From Trichostrongylus colubriformis (taxonomy: Eukaryota > Nematoda > Chromadorea > Rhabditida > Trichostrongylidae): a stretch of DNA of 64,000 nucleotides. Location of the stretch: the NCBI GenBank assembly GCA_963978905.1, contig OZ022259.1, positions 52,408,727 through 52,472,726 of the forward strand, written 5' to 3'. Position 1 is the first letter of the stretch, and every line of letters starts with the position of its first letter. Of the stretch, positions 59,305 through 64,000 are shown piece by piece. Both the position numbers and the translations under genes were made by a program. The notes beneath the pieces were generated by a model. That model worked only from the letters and a program-made list of their open reading frames with translations. It was not told where the DNA came from and ran no database searches.

Positions 59305-62300
59305 TCAGCCATCAAGTTGATCCTCAAGACGATTAATACTTTCCAGCAATTCTTCATCCATCACCTTGGCTTCACTGCTGACTAATCCTGCTGGGCTTCG
59401 AAGACTCCTCACAGGTCGATGTTTGTGAACAAGCGGCACCACGCTGAAAAATTCATATCAAAAAACAGGAAGGATGCCGAGAGTAGACATCTTTGAGACT
59501 ATTCGCCAAACAAAAATTAGATAAGGAAAACACCTCATAAATGCTCAACAAAGAAAGACAAAGACAGTCGGCTTCAATTACTTCCTAAAAAGAGCACGCA
59601 TCCAGAGACCCCACAGGGTTGAAAAACGGTAATTTATCAGAGGCGTTGTCCGGGTATGTCCCTAAACCTTGCGTGGCGCAGCGACGTCTCTATTAACATC
59701 TACAAATCCCTCAAATTGCTGGACATATTAGCCAGTAATTAATCCAGCGAAGGAAACCAGGCACAAGTTAGCTACTCGTGCAGGACACCGTGAATTTCAG
59801 AGTTCGAGGAAGAAGAAGTACAGCCATCTAACTCTACGTTTACTTAGTCTTGATGTTTCGGTCCCGCAGGATAAAAACACAAACCTGAACATAGGCTGCC
59901 TATCGCAAATCTTACTCAAAGCTCAAGAAAGATTAAATGAAACAGCAGGAAGCAGTAAAATGTCCCACAATTTATAGTGGAAGCAAAATGCATATACCAA
60001 AGAAGATGATCAAACTGAGCGGAAGCCCAACTTTATCACCTTACTTCCTTCGATACAACAAGCACATACTTCTTCAAAATTCCACCTATCCATTCATGAA
60101 TCGCCAACAGGATGTTCTCCGCATAAGAGGAGAATCCCGTGTCTTCTCGAAGCTGAGAGACATTCCGTTCAAGCAAAACAAGGGCTTGATCGAGTCTAAC
60201 ACGTCCAGATCTCCACCGAGTACCATGCAACGGCAAACTGAAATCACAAGCACCTCAATTCTACTTTTCCGAAGCCTTAAGTGCATATACACAAGCACAT
60301 GCACACACAGCTACACATTTCATTTCGAATAACTTACCTTCGACTGTCTTTAGGAGAATAAATAGAGGAAGTGGAGGCGCCAGACAGGATGGAATAACGA
60401 AATATGTAGTCCAGCAACTGTGACGCACATCCCAGAAAATGAAGAACGTGTCCAAAAGCAGCAGCAATTTCAATTTCCTGGTGACCTTAACACAATCCTT
60501 CTAGCTAACTATCAATGAAAGAAAATAATGACATAGTAAATGAGAAGAAAGTGTTTAAAAACATGGTCGCGACGACAACAGATGTACCGGCTCAGTCCAT
60601 ATCGTGCATGGCCGAGTAACCAAATCAAAAATAGGTGGCGCAATGACCAGAGGCACCTCGTTTTTAAGCAACAACAACTGCTATCCTTGCTACTCGTGGC
60701 ACCTACATTTAGTTTAAAAGCACACTTCGCGATAATCTAGTGGGTCGATTTACCTTTTGAAACATTAGATCGTTGGGTAACTAGTCCGGCTGCATCTTTT
60801 TCGCTTCACCACTGTGCGCTATCACGGCCCTACACCTGCTTGAACCCACTGCGACGCCACCCACTTGAGCTCTCTTATTGGTCAACTGAGCAAAAGGTTG
60901 GCGTCGCAGTGGCAGGTGTGGAACCGTGATAGCGCATCGTGGTGAAGCGAAAAAGGGGCAGCCTGACTAGTTACCCAAGGATCTAATGTTTCAACAAGGT
61001 AAATTCACTCATCAGATTATCACGAAACGTGCCCTTAACAGTGATTGGGCTCCCAAGTAATTTTACAACTTTTATCCTCTTCATTCTCCCCACAAACACG
61101 AAAATCAAAAAATAAGTGGAAAAAAAAGAGAAATGTTCTATGCATAATGAGCACTGGTAACATGCTTTTCACCAATGCGTGAAAAGGGAATATCCCTTGT
61201 CAATCAAATATCGGAAATCGGAAAATCATGAAAAGTATGGAATTACCTATCATGTCCCTAGGGACAGGCAGATGAGCACAACGAATACTACTGAACTCGA
61301 TACAAGCGCACTCTCCTTTATGTGTTCCTTCAGAAGCATTATGAATCTGCAGTATATACTGGATAAACTCAAAAAATAAGTAATAAGCCATGAAACGAAA
61401 AAGTGATCATCCAAGACCTACGTAAAAAATAGTGAAAAATATGACAAATTAATCAAAAAAATGAACTTACTTCAATTTCAAATAGGTCATAAATTTCATT
61501 GAGCAATAATCTCCTTCTCGCTTTGATGAGCTCCGTGTATACAAGTAGATACTTCCTGAAGACCTGGCATGGCGTAAACAGCCAAAGTGAACGACAGCAA
61601 AATGAAAGTGATAGCGGTAGATTATAGTACTTCAGATTGAAATGACTACCACAACTCGAAAAATTTAAGAAAAACTATATGAATCATTGGTTTACAATAC
61701 GTAAGGTATCTTTGCTCTTAGCATATTTGAGGAAAATGCGGCCATACACCCCATGCAAAAGCAGTTTTTTCATATATAAGCTTCTCATGCATTAATGAGA
61801 GCCACCACTTAACTTTTTAATTTCCTTTGTATTTTTGTAAGCTATTTCAGAAACAATTCGACTTTATATACCACCTTGACTAAATACGCAATCATACTCC
61901 GAGATATAAAAGAAGTCCGGTACAAACTTTCTCCCTTATATGTAGAATACGAGAAAAAACACTCTGTCGGATACAGAAGATAACTGAAAACAAAAATGCA
62001 AACCTCCTCGTCTCCAAAACAGAAGCCGCCGAATCACATACCTTATCCAGGTATAAAAGGCTGTCCTTCAGCTCTGACTGTGCTCTCTGGATACAAGTAT
62101 GGTGTGAGTTTAATACAATACATTGGAAACAAAGCAACAACAACCTTTGAAACGAGCTCCTCCGTCGTTTTCGCTAATGTTATACGCTTTCTGATACATG
62201 CTCGCTTCAGCTGTTCAACTCTTCTATGATATCCACTCGTTATGATTTCAAGGTGCCGAATCTCATTAGCCTGGAAAAAGTCACAAGGTCTGGATGAAAA

Positions 62301-64000
62301 TCAAATCTGTCATCCCTCATCCTATAAAAACAAAAAATTATAGCTTGTAGAAAACTTAGTCGAAATGAAGTCAGAATCCAATCACCTTTTATTAAATAAG
62401 CTAAGAGCAGCACGCTTCAAATTTTCAGAAATCCCTATACAAATATTCGATTTTAATTGCAAATGAGTACAAGGAAGATTGACGAAAACACTGGTGAGGA
62501 ATATCAGTGAAATACGCAGCCTAGGGCGCCAGGTATGGATATTAAGTCCGAAGCTCAGAGTAGCGTATGACGATAAAGCAGAGTTTGATCACAAGTGGAA
62601 ACCAACAAAGGACTTGCTCTCATCCTGCATGTATTGGAATGCTCAATGACGCTCTGTAACTGAACCTTGAGCACATTTCCCGAGTGAACGGGTGATGCTC
62701 ACCTAAGCATCACACAAGTACAAATGCGTACTTACTTAAGTGACTGTGGCAACACATTAAACAGGACCGGCAGATGATCACCCAAGACAAAATGCATCTG
62801 CTTTCAACTACAGTAACTTGACTCGGGGTCAAAGTATAGTCAGTGATTCGGTATCCAGCCTGGTAAGAACTAAGGATGGATGGACAGCTTGGCTCGCAGA
62901 TGAGGGATGATCCACATTTCAACCGGGCGTGCGAGCCTCGCCTCTTAATATTGTCTCCCTCTGCCTTAAACGACATGAAATCGAAAAACAGTACACTAAG
63001 TTAAAATTTGAAAGCAGATAGATCCTTCTTCAAAATCGTGTGAAGATAGAACATTAGCACAACCCACCATTTCTTTGAAATCACAGAGCCGCAAAAACGC
63101 ACGACCCGACGCCTGAAGCGCGCGGGGCATGCGTCATTCTGTTGCCGTGAATAGTACAGAGCAACGTTACAGAGGGGAAGAGGAAAGCAGAAGGGACAAA
63201 TAAGGTCGGGGGGAGACGCAAAATTATCACCCACGTCAAAGCTTCTTTCCCTCCCTAGGCTTAGGCTAAAGCTGGTGAGACCTATGCTTCAAAAGATGCT
63301 TTTCATGGGGAAGAAGGGGATATCAATATTAGCCTGAGCCTAGGGAAGGAAAGGAGCTTCGACGTGTACGCAAAGTTGCGTCTCCCCCCCCCCCCCCCCG
63401 ACTTTAATTGACCCAAGCAGAATACTTAGGTGGGAAGCAGAACAAATGATCGCCCGAGCGCAGCAAATGCGTCTTGCGATCCTATGACAACGCGACTTCG
63501 CAGATAGCGGTTTAACCCTAAGTATTAGCGAACCAAGTCCAAATGCAGAGAAAGCCAAGAGAAAATTTGAGGTGGTGTGCACTAGATTAAGAAATATTTC
63601 AACTGTGACTACCTCATCCTCCCCATAAAAATGCAATAACCTGCTGTGAGCATGAGTCATCAGCTCTATTAAAAAAAAGAACTTACTAAAAAATGAGCTT
63701 CGGTAAGATAGTAAAGATCGCCATTTTCTTGAACTTGATTATGGTGATGCCTCAATGTCTCTCTCGTAGATCGTATTGCTAACATTACAGTGCGCAACCT
63801 AAACAATAAGGAAATCACTAAATTAACGGGTAAGTGAAGGCTCCCTGTATAAATTGCTTACTATGATAGTTCAGTTTTAACGACTGAAAACAAAACCTGT
63901 TCCAACATGCAGGTGATGCCATCTCCACTTCAGCGGAGGAGTCATTATTTTTGAGCTGACGTGACGACGAAGCATTTCTTTGCGTAAACATAAAACAACT
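59305..64000 (-). CDS. UVRAG/Vps38 homologue, C-terminal part (N-terminus outside window)
   Basis: Subunit of the Vps34-Beclin 1 phosphatidylinositol 3-kinase complex II, acting in endosome and autophagosome maturation. Exons in gene order: 64000-63897 (continues outside), 63798-63687, 62270-62145, 62086-62042, 61551-61471, 60477-60338, 60237-60070, 59443-59305 (stop). Phases all join, about 298 residues. Support: a charged coiled-coil-like segment (IRHLEIITSGYHRRVEQLKR) and ELIKARRRLLLNEIYDLF, matching the family's end-of-coiled-coil R..L..EL..IYPI block. Next come EIAAAFGHVLHFL and LLDYIFRYSI, matching the conserved GY.AHLV....PLRYPI region, and VRLDQALVLLERNVSQLRED, matching the GV.LLNKNI.QLR block. 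The N-terminal C2 domain lies beyond the window. One acceptor (GGAAG before 61551) is non-consensus. ATG14 is a less likely alternative. Confidence 0.82.
60713..61040. mobile_element. Foldback MITE, family A copy 3, in UVRAG 3' part
   Basis: Left end TTTAAAAGCACACTTCGCGA and right end TCACGAAACGTGCCCTTAAC are inverse partners; AACTAGTCCGGCTGCA is mirrored by GCAGCCTGACTAGTT. The central TTATTGGTCAACTGAGCAAA equals the core of copy 2 at 21471-21785. It lies in the intron between the exons at 61471 and 60477. Confidence 0.8.

Noticed and set aside
63340..63660. 106-codon minus-strand frame
   Set aside because: Sits in the UVRAG intron and crosses a long G/C run; no phase-compatible exon was needed between 63687 and 62270.

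Overview
This is eukaryotic nuclear DNA from a nematode, most likely a strongylid (hookworm or trichostrongyle type). The species is my inference. The supports are short phase-aware exons bounded by TTTCAG/TTTTAG acceptors and GTAAGT/GTGAGT donors, a nematode-specific major-sperm-protein (MSP) domain, and dense mariner, Tc1, LINE and foldback repeats. Most open frames here are chance frames; real genes were found by joining exons by phase and family similarity.

Layout. 1-3.1 kb: 3' part of a LINE with an uninterrupted reverse transcriptase, sitting against a broken mariner. 4.0-6.6 kb: the last three exons of an MSP-domain gene, with a repeat-filled intron. 6.9-8.2 kb: two small DNA transposons. 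8.2-47 kb: a decayed tandem segmental triplication (units about 8.2-25.08, 25.09-35.3 and 38.75-46.99 kb). Each unit carries one copy of a three-exon gene for a small putatively secreted protein (162-168 aa) that I do not recognise. Between units 2 and 3 lie a SINE, a decayed Tc1-type transposon and a LINE relic. 48.06-57.99 kb (minus): a 20-exon VPS41 gene, nearly complete, with a damaged-looking RING end. 59.3-64 kb (minus, running off the window): a UVRAG/Vps38 homologue.

How the genes relate. VPS41 (HOPS tethering subunit) and UVRAG (Vps34 complex subunit, known in animals to bind class C Vps/HOPS) act in the same late-endosome and lysosome/autophagosome maturation pathway and are adjacent on one strand. 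The triplicated secreted gene is the most likely undescribed element. Its frame survives in all three copies: coding length differences are multiples of three, the intron phases are identical, and its introns have been rebuilt by transposons.

Several repeats can be dated against each other. Unit 1 has a TA-flanked MITE whose empty site is visible in unit 2. One foldback arm of unit 1 holds three tandem copies of a 157-bp segment. A TTAA-flanked hairpin element is present five times, and a tRNA-like SINE four times.
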